DNA of 64,000 nucleotides from assembly GCA_051453625.1 (NCBI GenBank), contig JBOZIK010000001.1, positions 103,341,237 through 103,405,236 on the forward strand, given 5' to 3'. The stretch comes from Welwitschia mirabilis. Its lineage: Eukaryota > Gnetophyta > Gnetopsida > Welwitschiales. Position numbers and translations under genes: made by a program. The stretch's first letter is position 1. Each line of letters opens with the position of its first letter. This document shows, in pieces, positions 24,141 to 36,475 of the stretch. The notes under the pieces were generated by a model, which was given only the letters and a program-made list of their open reading frames with translations, made no database searches and was not told the origin of the DNA.

Positions 24141-25779
24141 TTACTCTATTCTTTAAGAGGTTTTATCCTTGAAATTTGAGCTACAATACATCTATTTTAT
24201 ATTTTAAGTAGCTTCTCTTTCTGTCTCTCCTAATCATTATACTTACATAATTGACTTACTTCAATGCATATAAATTGTTGAATAAGTTGGAATGTTATCT
24301 TTAGAATTACTAATCAAATTCATCTCTCATGTTTAGAATGATCAAGCCTCTAGAAATTCTCTTCTTCCTCTATCCTTTACTTAGACTTCATGGCATATGC
24401 TATAAAAGTTGTATTTTATATATACATCCATCTTTAAAATTTACTAAAGGCTTATTTGTTAAACATGAACTTTCAACCTTCCTTATATGTTAAGGTTATA
24501 ATGCTTACTTGATTATGAAAAATGTTATGAACTAGCAGATCTTTATAAGAGGTTGGATAAAGACCACATAATTGATTTGTAAAGAAGTTGAATACACTTA
24601 TAGGTGGCTAAAACCCATACAACTCTATAAGCCTAAATATCTTAACCAACTATTTGCTTTAGCCAAAATTAAAATAAGTACTATCAAATGTTACAATAGA
24701 ATAATCTCTCACTTTAATTTGTGACATTCTTCTTAAAATCTTTTATATAGAAATTCCTTAAGCCTGAGCTTATAAGTCCCTTCCACTCTACACTCCTTCA
24801 TTATAATCTTCTTTCAATGCCTTTCTAGCATTTGTATAATGTAGTCAAATTTCCACTTCAAAGGATTAGTATGTACTATGTGATACTCTAAATCCTATAA
24901 ACTCAAGGACAAATTTTATGAAATAATATTAAAGTTATACAAGCATAAAACAAATAAATATACAAAAGATTTTAGATTAATTCAAAGTGGATAAAGTATA
25001 CCATAAGGTCAAATACTTATATGCATATCCCATCAAAAAAAGATTATAAACTTTAACCATATAATATTTGGATAAACTAGTTTAATAACTTTTCATGTAG
25101 CTAAGGTTTATAATTTATAGGCTAGTGGTAAATAACATTTTATTTTAAAAAGTTTTTATTATGTAAAATAAATTCAACTCATCCAACCCCATACTTTCAC
25201 TAAGATAATTATCAAAGAAGTCATGGTAATGACTATGCCATTAATCAATACTAGTAGAAGTTTTAAACTCCATAACTTTATTGCATAAGTAAAGTTCATG
25301 GCAAATAGAAAAAGATGCCCAAGAGATCTATTCCATGGTTTTTAAATCTAATACAATTGTAAATATATATTATCATAAAACAAACACATGATTTTGAATA
25401 AGCATGTAGAATTTAAATTACATTTAAGAAAAATAGTTTCTTTCACTCTTTAATATTGATATCACTCTAGAGACAGAAGGAAATACAAAATGCAATAAAG
25501 TTTAGGAGTAATTCAATAAGAACTTTTAACAAAGTGATTTCAGGTCTGACATGCTTTCGAGCCCCTTATCTCTAAGGCCACTGACTAGTAAATACTTAAC
25601 CATAGAGTGCCAATCAAATACTTTAAATTTTTATAAATGTTCTACAATTAAACCCTTAACATAATCCTTAAAGTTTTATCTCAACTGCAAAGACATTCAA
25701 CATCAAGAGAGCCTTCTTTAAGAAACTTGTATCTCTAGGTAAACTATGTTATTAGAGTAACCCAAAAATTCCATTCATA

Positions 25780-25812
<33 letters not shown>

Positions 25813-26126
25813 TAAAATTTTTATAACTAATGAATAAATTGGTGGATAGATTTTTACCAATAGAGAGTTATACTATCTATTGGCAACATTGAGTGATAGG
25901 AGTCTAGGTTGAGGGACATCTATGAATCTAAATCCTACATAATATTAACTCTAGGCTTTATAACAACTATGCCTCATAGAATCACAAACTTAATAATAGT
26001 TATGCCTAATAAATTTGTAACCTTAGCAATAATTATATCTAGTAAATTAATTAACTTAGATCTCATCTATATTGGCTTTATCATAATTACTCCCAATGAG
26101 ATTTTTAGTCTTCTTTGATACCAAAT
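24141..26126 (-). other. Internal region of the LARD, non-coding
   Basis: About 2 kb with frames all under 70 codons and no retroelement motif. The purine-rich tract is at 24141-24156 and the PBS (ATTTGGTATCAAAGAAG on the minus strand) at 26110-26126. An AT/GTAT microsatellite lies at 25777-25812. Confidence 0.7.
25777..25812. repeat. (AT)n(GTAT)n microsatellite
   Basis: ATATATATAT runs into about six GTAT units. Confidence 0.9.
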
Positions 26127-28456
26127 TGTAACATTCTAACCTTTACCCAAAACTATGAATGTTACTTAATGCGATGTTTTTAATGTTACTTAGCACTGAA
26201 TTAAAATATTATCATGTTTTAATTAAAATCCTAATCTAATACCAAAATACAATTATAAATAGGCAATTACAGCATGATAATAATATGATGAAGAATAAGT
26301 CAAAATTAAAATTGTATCATGGGCTAAAAGAAGAGTTACAATATTATAAAACATTCATAGAAAATTTATAATAGTAGTATTCTTTCACATGTTACAACTA
26401 CTAGTACATAAGCATGAAATAAGTAGCAGAAGTATCCCAAGCCATCAGCAATAAGTAAATCTTCTTTAATAATCAAAATCCATGTGAGTATCTAAACCTA
26501 TACATATAACATGATATGATAATTATGAAATAATCATAATCCTAGTATGATCCATGATAACATATGGAATGATAAGAATTCTTAAGTGAAAATGGATATC
26601 AAGAAATAACCAAAAATACTAAGGCTCCATTTTGAATTTATCTTCTTTAACTAGTAGTTCATAGCAAAATTTGGTAATCTAGTTGCATACAATCTAGGAG
26701 GAACACATGGTAAATTGGTTATATTTTTCTTATTCATCTTAGAAGTTTGGTTTCATGGCCTTGGGACTTCCTTTAAAGAGCATCTCTCCTTAAAGTCCTA
26801 ACAACTACTTACCCTAGCTAGTTTTAGTTTTCTTATTTAATAATCATCAGCTGAAATGAAAAAACCAAATAAGTCAAATTAATTACTTATCACAAGACTT
26901 AGATAAGATGGAAAGGATTGTGATACAAGTATCTAGACAACACTAGCACAAGTGTATGTAGTCTAAACAAATCATGCAAACTTCATTGATAGAATAGTAT
27001 TACAAGAATTTCATGCAAATCAAAATCATTCAAAATAAAGATTATTCGAGATGTAAAGATAAATATTATGCATGAAAATGAAAGAAACACCAAGAACCAT
27101 ATAATAATGAAATGAAGGCCACAAAAATCATATTGAATTAAAATGAAGACTTGAGAGTTCTAAAGATTCCAAGGCTCTAAGGTTCTAAGGCTTTTCTAAG
27201 CTNNNNNNNNNNNNNNNNNNNNNNNNNNNNNNNNNNNNNNNNNNNNNNNNNNNNNNNNNNNNNNNNNNNNNNNNNNNTATAGTAGAAAGTGTAGGATGAT
27301 GAAAAGACATAATGGTAAGATAGTGATGGAAGTGATATATGTGTGGAAGTAGTGAAGATGTGGAAGTGGTGTAAGTGGCGTCATGAAAGTGGTGGGGATG
27401 GAAAAGTGATGGAAGTAGTGAAAATTTTGTAATCATTGCTAGGCTACTAGGTGCATTAGTATAATAATAAATAGTAATGTTCCAGATGTAAATTAAAATA
27501 AATCTCATAACCAGTAATTTCCAAAACCACCTAAAGAATATTTTCTAATTTAAGTAAATAAAAGTGCATTAGTTATCATAATTTAGCCATTAAAGAATCA
27601 TAATTAAATTACTAAGAATTTTTAACAAAGGTAATATTATGACTATTACAAAATTATAGCACAAAAATTTTTATGATAAGAATTAAAACTTTGAAATTNN
27701 NNNNNNNNNNNNNNNNNNNNNNNNNNNNNNNNNNNNNNNNNNNNNNNNNNNNNNNNNNNNNNNNNNNNNNNNNNNNNNNNNNNNNNNNNNNNNNNNNNNN
27801 NNNNNNNNNNNNNNNNNNNNNNNNNNNNNNNNNNNNNNNNNNNNNNNNNNNNNNNNNNNNNNNNNNNNNNNNNNNNNNNNNNNNNNNNNNNNNNNNNNNN
27901 NNNNNNNNNNNNNNNNNNNNNNNNNNNNNNNNNNNNNNNNNNNNNNNNNNNNNNNNNNNNNNNNNNNNNNNNNNNNNNNNNNNNNNNNNNNNNNNNNNNN
28001 NNNNNNNNNNNNNNNNNNNNNNNNNNNNNNNNNNNNNNNNNNNNNNNNNNNNNNNNNNNNNNNNNNNNNNNNNNNNNNNNNNNNNNNNNNNNNNNNNNNN
28101 NNNNNNNNNNNNNNNNNNNNNNNNNNNNNNNNNNNNNNNNNNNNNNNNNNNNNNNNNNNNNNNNNNNNNNNNNNNNNNNNNNNNNNNNNNNNNNNNNNNN
28201 NNNNNNNNNNNNNNNNNNNNNNNNNNNNNNNNNNNNNNNNNNNNNNNNNNNNNNNNNNNNNNNNNNNNNNNNNNNNNNNNNNNNNNNNNNNNNNNNNNNN
28301 NNNNNNNNNNNNNNNNNNNNNNNNNNNNNNNNNNNNNNNNNNNNNNNNNNNNNNNNNNNNNNNNAAAATAAATACATGCAATAATTAAATCATCTTGAGC
28401 CTCTATAAAATTAATAATTATTTAGAATCTTAGACCCTAAAAGTCTAGATGTGATA
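26127..28456 (-). repeat. LARD 5' LTR
   Basis: Begins TGTAACATTC next to the PBS and ends at GTGATA, matching GTGACA in the other LTR. A 75-N gap lies at 27203 and a 666-N gap at 27699-28364. Sequence on both sides of the 666-N gap is contiguous in the other LTR (about 24047-24052), so those N are an insertion in this copy or an assembly error. Confidence 0.8.
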
Positions 28457-28839
28457 AAACTAGAATAAAAACACACTGTTAGTCATCTTTTAGTATCATC
28501 TAGAGGATAGAGGAGATAATGTCAACTTATTACATGAATAAAAATGAAAATAATCCTAAAAAATAATAGAAAATCCTAAACCTAAGTGATCATATACCTA
28601 TGTTGTTTGAATAATAAAGAGGAGAATAGGTTCAAAAAATGTAGCATGAAAAATAGAAAACACAGAAAGATGTAGAAAGAAAAAATATGATATTTATAGT
28701 AAAAATGAAATAATACTATAAAAAAATACCTAAATCAAATCCAAATCACTTACTTGCATAATTATAATTCTTGAACTCCTTGTGGTCTTCCCCAGTAATG
28801 GTTTCAAGATTTTGCAGTGCATACTTATGTAAATGTTAC

Positions 28840-29560
28840 ATCCTTTATTAAATCTATTAATCAAAATATATGCATAAATATAACACACTAATGTAGATGA
28901 GAGTGGATCTAAATTTCATAATCCATTGAAGGCACTAGGTGAGAAGAAAGAGAATTGCTTTTCATGAAATAAAGGTTTAAAAATAAAGATAAAAAATACA
29001 AGAAAAGTAAACACACTATGAAAATGCAAAGTGCAATCTATTACTAATGCAATATCTTTTCGACTACCAAATCCCTATCACCAAGATCGATCTTGTATAA
29101 TCTAGATTAATTAAGTAAAATGTCACTAACAAGAACCAACCTAGTCTGATAAATGCATCAAACAAAATATAAAAAACATGTAATGAATAACCTATGAAAT
29201 AGAAAATGCAATGCAAGCCGTAAACTAACATTTTCAACCTTCATAAAGTTGCACTTGACCTATATCACAAATGAAGCTATCACAGAATCATAAGCAATAT
29301 AAATCATAAGGGACATGCATATGAATATATTAAAACTAAAATAACATTTCCATTAAAAGTTGAACTGGTATTCTATTACAAAGTAGCAACGTCTCAATAA
29401 AGGAGATATAGCCTAACACCAGGGAAGACTCATCTGTGCAACTAATGGATGGACCTTTAGCCCTTGGATCTCTTATTATAAGAATTTTTGTTGTAACAAA
29501 GATGATTAAAGTTGAGGATGAAGGTAGTATTTATTAATAACAATAAACTCAAAAAAAGAC
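28840..29560 (-). repeat. Dispersed repeat family R, copy 1
   Basis: Collinear with 62540-63508: both contain TAATCCATTGAAGGCACTA, a TAATRTAGATG(R)GA stretch just before it, and a later part read on the minus strand as a CCATTGAG/CCATTAG-GTTGC...CTACTTTGT series. In both, the far end has an ATAAATAC(C/T) TATA-like box on the minus strand. It resembles the R-U5 half of an LTR read on minus, but no PBS was found. 28457-28839 before it shows nothing recognisable. Confidence 0.5.
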
Positions 29561-29691
29561 AGACACATGAGAAACCCTAAAAATGTGTAGAAAGCAAATG
29601 ACACATTACATAAGTTTGGTAAAGTTTGGTATATTAACTAAAATTAGATTTTCATCTTGGTTGTCATCTAGATTATGTTAAGAATGATGCC

Positions 29692-30039
29692 ATGTCAAAA
29701 GAGTTTTATATTTATCCTTCATATCAGTCTAGTCAGCAACCTAGTCAACATGCAAGTGGTATCATCCTAGTCTATCATCTAGATGATGAGGGGGATGATA
29801 GCCTTTTTGAAGCCTTTTATCAAGTTAAACTAGCCTTAAAGCTTATTAATTCCTCCTCAAACTGTGAAGTATTAGAATTAGTCCAAAATATTAAATGTAT
29901 TGCTATTTGTAATTTTTTGTGGATTTTATCCTTGATTCTTAATAATCATCATATTATTTTAAACCTATCTAAATGTTATAAAAAGCTACTCAAAATACCT
30001 AATCAAAAACATGTAATTTGGCATCAAAATAATGTGTAA
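29692..30039 (+). CDS. Hypothetical protein, 115 codons, unrecognised
   Basis: An uninterrupted frame starting MSKEFYIYPSYQSSQQPSQ, with an acidic HLDDEGDDSLFEAFYQ segment and a hydrophobic part (ICNFLWILSLIL). I do not recognise it. It is in the place where element 2 should have its integrase C-terminus, yet does not resemble it. The following 30085-30300 does look like the copia INT-RT linker. It could be captured sequence, a remnant of the dispersed repeat upstream, or chance; a lack of stops over 115 codons is unusual in this window but not decisive. Confidence 0.3.
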   Translation: MSKEFYIYPSYQSSQQPSQHASGIILVYHLDDEGDDSLFEAFYQVKLALKLINSSSNCEVLELVQNIKCIAICNFLWILSLILNNHHIILNLSKCYKKLLKIPNQKHVIWHQNNV

Positions 30040-30084
30040 GATGATAATATTCCTATATAGGTTGATCAATCATTTAGTCATTAT

Positions 30085-31750
30085 CAAGTACGATCAAATA
30101 GTGATGAGGAAAACAAAGAAGAAATAGATAAAGAAACCTCTTTGAACATTATCAGACTAAAAAGAAGTCACTTAACAAGCAACATAACAGGTAGTTCATA
30201 TAGTGGTATTTAAACTCGAAGCCATACTAAAGAATATGTGGATTAGTATCATATATCTCACAGGTAGAACCCAAAAATTTCAATTAAGTAGAAAGTGATG
30301 AATATTGTATGCTAGTAATGCAAGAGGAGCTTAATCCATTTGAAATATGTGATGTTTAGGAACTCACTTCAAGGTAATTTAATAGACTTGTTATTAGTAA
30401 AAAATGGGTTTTTNNNNNNNNNNNNNNNNNNNNNNNNNNNNNNNNNNNNNNNNNNNNNNNNNNNNNNNNNNNNNNNNNNNNNNNNNNNNNNNNNNNNNAA
30501 CACTGAAGAAACCTTTACAGTAGTAGCTTGTATGGAGTTCATAAGAATGCTTTTAGCCATTTCATGTATTAAAGAATTCAAACTCTATTAGATGGATTTT
30601 AAAAGTGCCTTTCTAAATAGAGTAGTACAAGAAGAATTATATGTTGAGAAACCTAAAGGATTTACAAATTCTCATATATTAAACTATGTTTACAAATTAA
30701 AAAAGGCTCTTTATGGTCTTAATCAAGTACGTGGATCTTGGTACAAGAAATTATCAGGCCATATAATAGAAAACAGATTTGCAAGAGGTACATCTTATGT
30801 TACATTATTTATTAAAAAGGGTGGTAAGGATTTTACTATTGTATAAATCTATGTTAATGACATTATTTTCGAAAATACTATGAATCATTATGTAAGAAGT
30901 TTGCTAAGATTATGCAGGATGAGTTTGAAATGAATCTCATGGAAGAGATGAATAACTTCTTAGGACTTCAACTTATGTAATACAAACAAGATACATTTAT
31001 TTCTCAAACCAAATATATTAAAAATCTACTAGTCAAGTATAGCTTATAGGATTCTAAGGTAAAATATATATTAATGAACTAAAGCATAAAACTAGACAAA
31101 GGTGGACATGATAAGAAAGTTAACTAGAAGTTATACAAAGGTATGATTAATAGTTTATTATATCTTAGTACTAGTAGACTTAACATCATTTTAAGTGTAG
31201 GGATTTATGTTCATTATCATAGTGATCCTAGATAATCACATCATATAATTTTTCATTATCTAAAAGATACTACTAATTAGAGCCTTTGGTATTCAAATGC
31301 CTCCTATCTTGATCTAGTTGGGTATTGTAATGAAGATTAGGTATGATGTAAAAATGATAGAAGAAGTATAAGTTAAACTTGCTTTTTTCTTTTCTGATAT
31401 ATTGGAGTAGCAAAAAGAAAAAGTCAACTACTTTCTTAACTGCTGAGGCTGAATACATTACTACTAGGAGTTGTTGTATATAACTTCTTTGGATGAAGCA
31501 TACATTAAATGGTTTTGAAATATCATTGAAGAGCATTACCATATTTTGTAAAAATAAAAGTTATATTAACATCTTGAAGAATATAATTCAACATTTAAGA
31601 ATATCATTTTCTCATAAAGCATGTATAAAATAAGGACATCATGCTATAATACATTAGTATTGATGATTAAATTACTGGTGTCTTCACTAAACCACTAAGT
31701 GATGATAGGTTTGTTAAATTATGCATAAACTTAGAGGTTGAGCCTTTCCC
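30085..31750 (+). pseudogene. Element 2 reverse transcriptase / RNase H
   Basis: The linker reads IIRLKRSHLTSNITGSSYSG and VEPKNFN, then RT proper from MDFKSAFLNRVVQEELYVEK (30592) through NYVYKLKKALYGLNQV and TLFIKKGGKDFTIV. The catalytic YVDD is YVND (30850-30861), an Asp-to-Asn change. RNase H is shattered, but the terminus TGVFTKPLSDDRFVKLCINL is readable at about 31676-31735. An 85-N gap lies at 30414-30498. Numerous stops. The 'SEDRFVKL' type end is common in SIRE-like pol. Confidence 0.8.
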
Positions 31751-31984
31751 AATTAGATAAGTCATTAGGTAATCATTCTCAAAATCTCAACTCCAAATTA
31801 TGATATTCTATGAGTTGAGATTATAGTTAGACCCTAACACAGTAAATTATGTACATGTTAATTTATCTTTTCGATGTAATACTATTATCATTATGTTAGT
31901 CATAGAAATTTTAAAATGTTTTAATATTTTAGAAAATATATCTTTGAATGAAAGATATCTATCATGGAGATTTATTTAGTATTA

Positions 31985-32840
31985 TAGATGTCTAACAAGC
32001 AGACGTCTCTATAGGATAGACATCTTTGAAGATAAGGTATATTTTTCTTGATGTTTCAAAACAAACATCTTTGAATAGGAAGACATCTTTATAGTATGTA
32101 AATGACTCATAAATGTTTTCATAGAAGATGTCTTTCTTTGATGTAGATGTCTATTATTATTATTTTAGACATCTTGCAGCTGATAGATATGTTTCAAGGA
32201 CTATTTCAAAAATTTAAAAAAATGCATTAAAAAAAGAGGGTTTTAATCTTTTTTAATTATAAAAGAGGTACTATTTATTATTTTCAATCCTTTAGTTAAT
32301 ATGTATCCTTCTAAAANNNNNNNNNNNNNNNNNNNNNNNNNNNNNNNNNNNNNNNNNNNNNNNNNNNNNNNNNNNNNNNNNNNNNNNNNNNNNNNNNNNN
32401 NNNNNNNNNNNNNNNNNNNNNNNNNNNNNNNNNNNNNNNNNNNNNNNNNNNNNNNNNNNNNNNNNNNNNNNNNNNNNNNNNNNNNNNNNNNNNNNNNNNN
32501 NNNNNNNNNNNNNNNNNNNNNNNNNNNNNNNNNNNNNNNNNNNNNNNNNNNNNNNNNNNNNNNNNNNNNNNNNNNNNNNNNNNNNNNNNNNNNNNNNNNN
32601 NNNNNNNNNNNNNNNNNNNNNNNNNNNNNNNNNNNNNNNNNNNNNNNNNNNNNNNNNNNNNNNNNNNNNNNNNNNNNNNNNNNNNNNNNNNNNNNNNNNN
32701 NNNNNNNNNNNNNNNNNNNNNNNNNNNNNNNNNNNNNNNNNNNNNNNNNNNNNNNNNNNNNNNNNNNNNNNNNNNNNNNNNNATAAAAGCTCCTTTCTAG
32801 GTTTTTTTTCTTAGATCTCTCAGTAAAGACATCTTGGATT
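31985..32840 (+). repeat. AGAYGTCT / AGACRTCT word cluster in the pol/3'-ORF spacer of element 2
   Basis: Between 31985 and 32180 I count seven octamers of the set AGACGTCT, AGATGTCT, AGACATCT (one intact AGACGTCT near 32001), often preceded by GA or TA. Another lies near 32826, after a 466-N gap (32317-32782). The set equals one palindrome, AGACGTCT, before or after deamination of its CpG on either strand. The same words fill the LTRs at 38114-39570 and 54573-55931. Confidence 0.75.
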
Positions 32841-32957
32841 TGAAAGAAATCTTTATAGCTAGAATAATAGGTATTCTTTTATCTCATAGGTGTTTTTTTA
32901 ATTGATTCTTTTGCATTTTAGTTGTTAAAAATTTAGTTCCTTTATATATTCTTTAGC

Positions 32958-34042
32958 ATGATAAGACAAAATCCTTCTAGTGCCTTCAAATGGAAAGAAC
33001 CACCCATAAAATTACATAGACCATAGTATGATCCTCAGTTTTATCATGAGTTTGCTATCAAATGTTCTAAAAGTTGGACCAAAATCTTCATCATAACAAA
33101 ACAAACTCTTGGCTTCCAAAATTAGAGAAAAGATCATATTATAACATATTTTACATGTGTTAAATGAAACATGGTATCCCAATTAGATCAAGGTAGTTCA
33201 AACCGCATTATCAAAGAACTTTTATGCTAATATTCATGAGATAAATGAGTGGACTGGGACTTTTTAAATGCAAGTATGAGATACTTCTCTATTTTTTACA
33301 CCTAGTTTTATAAATTTCATGTTTGATATTAATATTTTGGAGCTTTCATAATTATATATGCATTCTTTCAAAGATATATTCCCTTGCTACTTTATTAGTG
33401 TTTCACAGCGTTTAATGAGTAACGTACTATTTGGACATTCTAGAATGAATTTTTATGAAAATGTAGAACATAAAGATATAATATCAAGTGCCTCTATTTT
33501 AAGTTTAACCACATTCTACAAAATATTTGTTTGAGGTGGTAACTATAGCTATTATAATGCCATGCAAACATTTGGAATTTATTGTATTCTTATAGGGGTA
33601 AAGATTGATTTAGTCTACATTTTATGTATGTATATCATTAATCTATTTTAAAAGGGTCAAACCTTGGGTCACCCTTACTTGATTAGTTTAATTATTAATA
33701 ATGCTAATATTTCAGTGTTATAAGTAAATTGCATTTGTCCATTAAGCCACTTGTAAAATCTAGTGAGAAATAATGAGTACCAGTACTAGCTGATGAAGGA
33801 ACAAGTAAGAGATTATTCAAATCATAAATTTAGTGCTCCTACACTATAGCTTCTCATAGACTATCATTTATAAAGAAGGGATTAAAGGCTATTACTAAAA
33901 TAATAGGTAATATTTAATGAAATTTTTTGATATTAAAGAAAAATCATTCCATATCCTATGAAGAAGAGTCTTCTATAGGTAGTTGGAAATCCATGGAGTC
34001 TTCCACTTAGGCTAATTTTAATAAGGAATTAGAGGCAAAAAA
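32958..34042 (+). pseudogene. Element 2 downstream sense ORF, 5' part
   Basis: A start at 32958 gives MIRQNPSSAFKWKEPPIKL. After a shift the frame continues as NFYANIHEINEWTGTFQ-like text (about 33215-33265), then FFTPSFINFMFDIN, YYNAMQTFGIYCILIGVKID and GHPYLISLIINNANIS. The 'FYANIHE' and 'GVKID...' blocks match the putative plant transposon protein type also seen in element 1. Read in the same direction as pol and downstream of it. It is interrupted at 34043 by the gag-only element and resumes at 37054. Confidence 0.55.
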
Positions 34043-34280
34043 TGTAGAAATTATTTCTTAAATATGAACAAATGAGTATGTTAATTGCCTTTGGTTTGTT
34101 TTGATTTGTTTAAAACTTTTTTATTTTTAAAATATTAGATTCCTTCCTTATGGATATAATCCTCTATTCTTGGATTATACATCAGTAGAAATCTGTATGA
34201 TGCAAATAAATAATTATAGCTTACATTTTATTGTTATATTAGTTAAAGCTCCCATACATCACTAAGCTTCTTCTCCTTCA
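34043..34280 (+). repeat. TR-GAG 5' LTR
   Basis: TG...CA ends, 238 bp; aligns throughout with 36810-37048, sharing GCCTTTGGTTTGTTTTGATT and TAATCCTCTATTCTTGGATT. Confidence 0.85.
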
Positions 34281-34294
34281 ATTAGTATTAGAGC
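34281..34294 (+). other. TR-GAG primer-binding site
   Basis: ATTAGTATTAGAGC, two transitions from the initiator-Met complement (A)TTGGTATCAGAGC. Confidence 0.8.
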
Positions 34295-35764
34295 ATACTT
34301 AGGATCCTTCATTTCTTCCTTTTAGAAAAAGAATAAATAGTTCTATTGCCAATAATCCTTTAATTTGAGTTATTATGCATTCTATGCATGTTTATCAAAG
34401 CAATTGCCAACCTTAATATTCTTGCATTACTCCAAAAGTCATAAGAGCACCTATGCCTAAAGTTTATTCAATCTAGAGTTAATCAAATAATAGGATCCAA
34501 TGGGGTACTTGGAACCAACATTCAAATAGCTTTCTTTTTCCAGATCTACATATAAAAGGCTATAAGATCTCAAAGAGAACATTTGGAATGTGTAGAATGT
34601 TGCCAAGAAGGATGTACAAATATAATTTCAATGCTATTACTAGAGATCTCAATCCTACAAGTGTAGAAGGCTGAAAAATCATAAGATAATGGCAACATTA
34701 AATTGCATAGCTTGAAAGACAACATTAAAAAAAAAATACTCTACATATTTGAGAGGTTTTTTCCTTTTTTAAAATTAAATGTCATTTAGCCAAGAAGCAC
34801 ATAATTTCTAGAACACAATGATCTTTGCATTTTCCTTGATCCCTATTGTTGTGGTTATGACCAAATTTACACTTGAATCCGCAATTGAATATTCCTCTTT
34901 TTGTCATTTTGTTGATCTATAAAACCATTCAATTACTTGATCCTTTAAAACTAGTACATTGATCTACATATGTGCATTATCTATAAATCTTTCATCCTCC
35001 ATTTTTAATCTAAATATTTTTATTTCAATTTTAAGTTCTATTGTATCTTAACTTATAGCCCATGCATTTTTTTCCAATGGCTAGAAATATAAGGCATTGA
35101 TGGGAGAATTAAAGAAGACGTTTTTCCTAGTGTTTTTGTTCAAAGAATTGGTTCCTGAGATCATAAATGAAAGGTTGGTAATGCTAGGATTTAGTTGTGG
35201 AGTTTTTATTAACATATTTAATGGACAAATAATTATCTCACAAGTATTCAACAAGGGATTTAACTAGCTCTATTTCACCTATTTAATCTTCATCATTGCA
35301 TTCGTTGTTTGGATTCTTAAAGGTTTTTCTCACTCCAATGATCTTTATGAGGATGTTGCTTATATGGAATTTCTTAATGGAAGACTTGCTATCATTAGTT
35401 TTATTTTTTTTATCTTTTTGAAATTGTTCTTTTTACCTAAGATATGATAAGGGTTATGTGCATAAGCAAGAAAAGGAAAGCTTCTTCATAAGAGAGATAC
35501 ACCTAATTTAGACTGATAAATGAAGATCAAATCACATGCCTACACCTAGCCATTTTATATATTCCTCCTTTTCTTTTTTTGTCCCTTAATAATTAAGGTA
35601 ACAAATGCTTTTGTATTTTTAAATTAGAGATTTAATAAAAGATTATTGTATGGAGTGGGATGAGGAGAGAGAATTGTGTTAGAGGAATAACTTCTTACAA
35701 GTTTAAATTTAGTGAAAATTTGCTAGCTCCCAGCAAGACAAGTGAGATAGGAAAAGAAGAAGAC

Positions 35765-36475
35765 ATGGAAAAAGAAATAGAGAAATTTAATGGCAAAAAA
35801 TTTCATGCTTGAAAACTTAAAATGAAATTATTGCTAATTAACAAAAATATATGAAAAGTTACAAGTAAAAAGTATCCTAAATCCAAATATGCTTTTAAAA
35901 TTAATGAGTGGAAAGATGGAGATCAAAATGCTCTTTCAATCATTGGTCTTAACTTAGAAAATTATTATCTTCATTATATTAATTTATCTAAGTCTTTAAT
36001 AAAGTTTTAAATTATCTTAATAATTTGTTTGGTTTAACTAGGAATGAAGAAAAACAAAATATCAAGCATCAATTATACAACTTAAAACTAGAAGAAAATG
36101 ATGATATGAATCAGAACATTAACTATTTCAAATCTTTGTTAATGTAGCTTATAACTATAAATGCAAAGGTTAATGATAATGATGATAAAGCCATTTTTTT
36201 TAAGTAGCCTTCCTACATAATACAACTATATTATCTTCACTTTGAAAAAAATTTCATGCACTCTTGAAAAACCATTTCAACATTACTTAATGAGGCTAGA
36301 AAAATGGATCAAGATGAGGATCAAAGAAATGATTTATTTGCTAAAAAAAATCAAAAACAAAATTTCACAGGAGGAAAATACTTCTGTTATTGAAAGGAAG
36401 GACATGTAGTTATAAACTACTATCAAAATGCTAGGAAGATTCTTAATGAAAAATTAAGAAAGAAAAATAAATAAG
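35765..36475 (+). pseudogene. TR-GAG gag
   Basis: Start at ATG 35765 gives MEKEIEKFNGKKFHAWKLKM, a copia gag N-terminus. It continues with WKDGDQNALSIIGLNLENYY, NLFGLTRNEEKQNIKHQLYN, LEENDDMNQNINYFKSLLMQ and NEARKMDQDEDQRNDLFAKK. The CCHC knuckle at about 36379-36420 reads YFCY*KEGHVVINYY, in which zinc-binding Cys codons have become Tyr (TGT/TGC to TAT/TAC) and His is kept. About four or five stops and one shift in some 235 codons. Role when intact: particle formation and RNA packaging. 34295-35764 before it, and 36476-36798 after it, show no frame I can assign. Confidence 0.85.

Larger units (their letters stand above)
21934..28456 (-). mobile_element. Large non-coding LTR element (LARD type)
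   Basis: Two long direct repeats (21934-24140 and 26127-28456) flank about 2.0 kb of internal DNA without any gag or pol motif. On the minus strand the LTR reads TGTCACTTCC...GTTACA. A Met-type PBS (TTTGGTATCAAAG) follows the right-hand LTR and a purine-rich tract (AAAGAATAGAGTAA) precedes the left-hand one. Target duplication: AAACC at 21929-21933 and AAACT at 28457-28461 (4 of 5, one C/T difference). LTR style (TGTCACTTCC, TTAGGGTCC, Met PBS) suggests Ty3/gypsy of the Tekay/Del type, but without coding sequence this is tentative. It would depend on another element for transposition. Confidence 0.8.

Noticed and set aside
31985-32180. CRISPR-like array from the repeated AGAYGTCT words
   Set aside because: Repeats are 8 bp, irregularly spaced, and the context is a plant retrotransposon.
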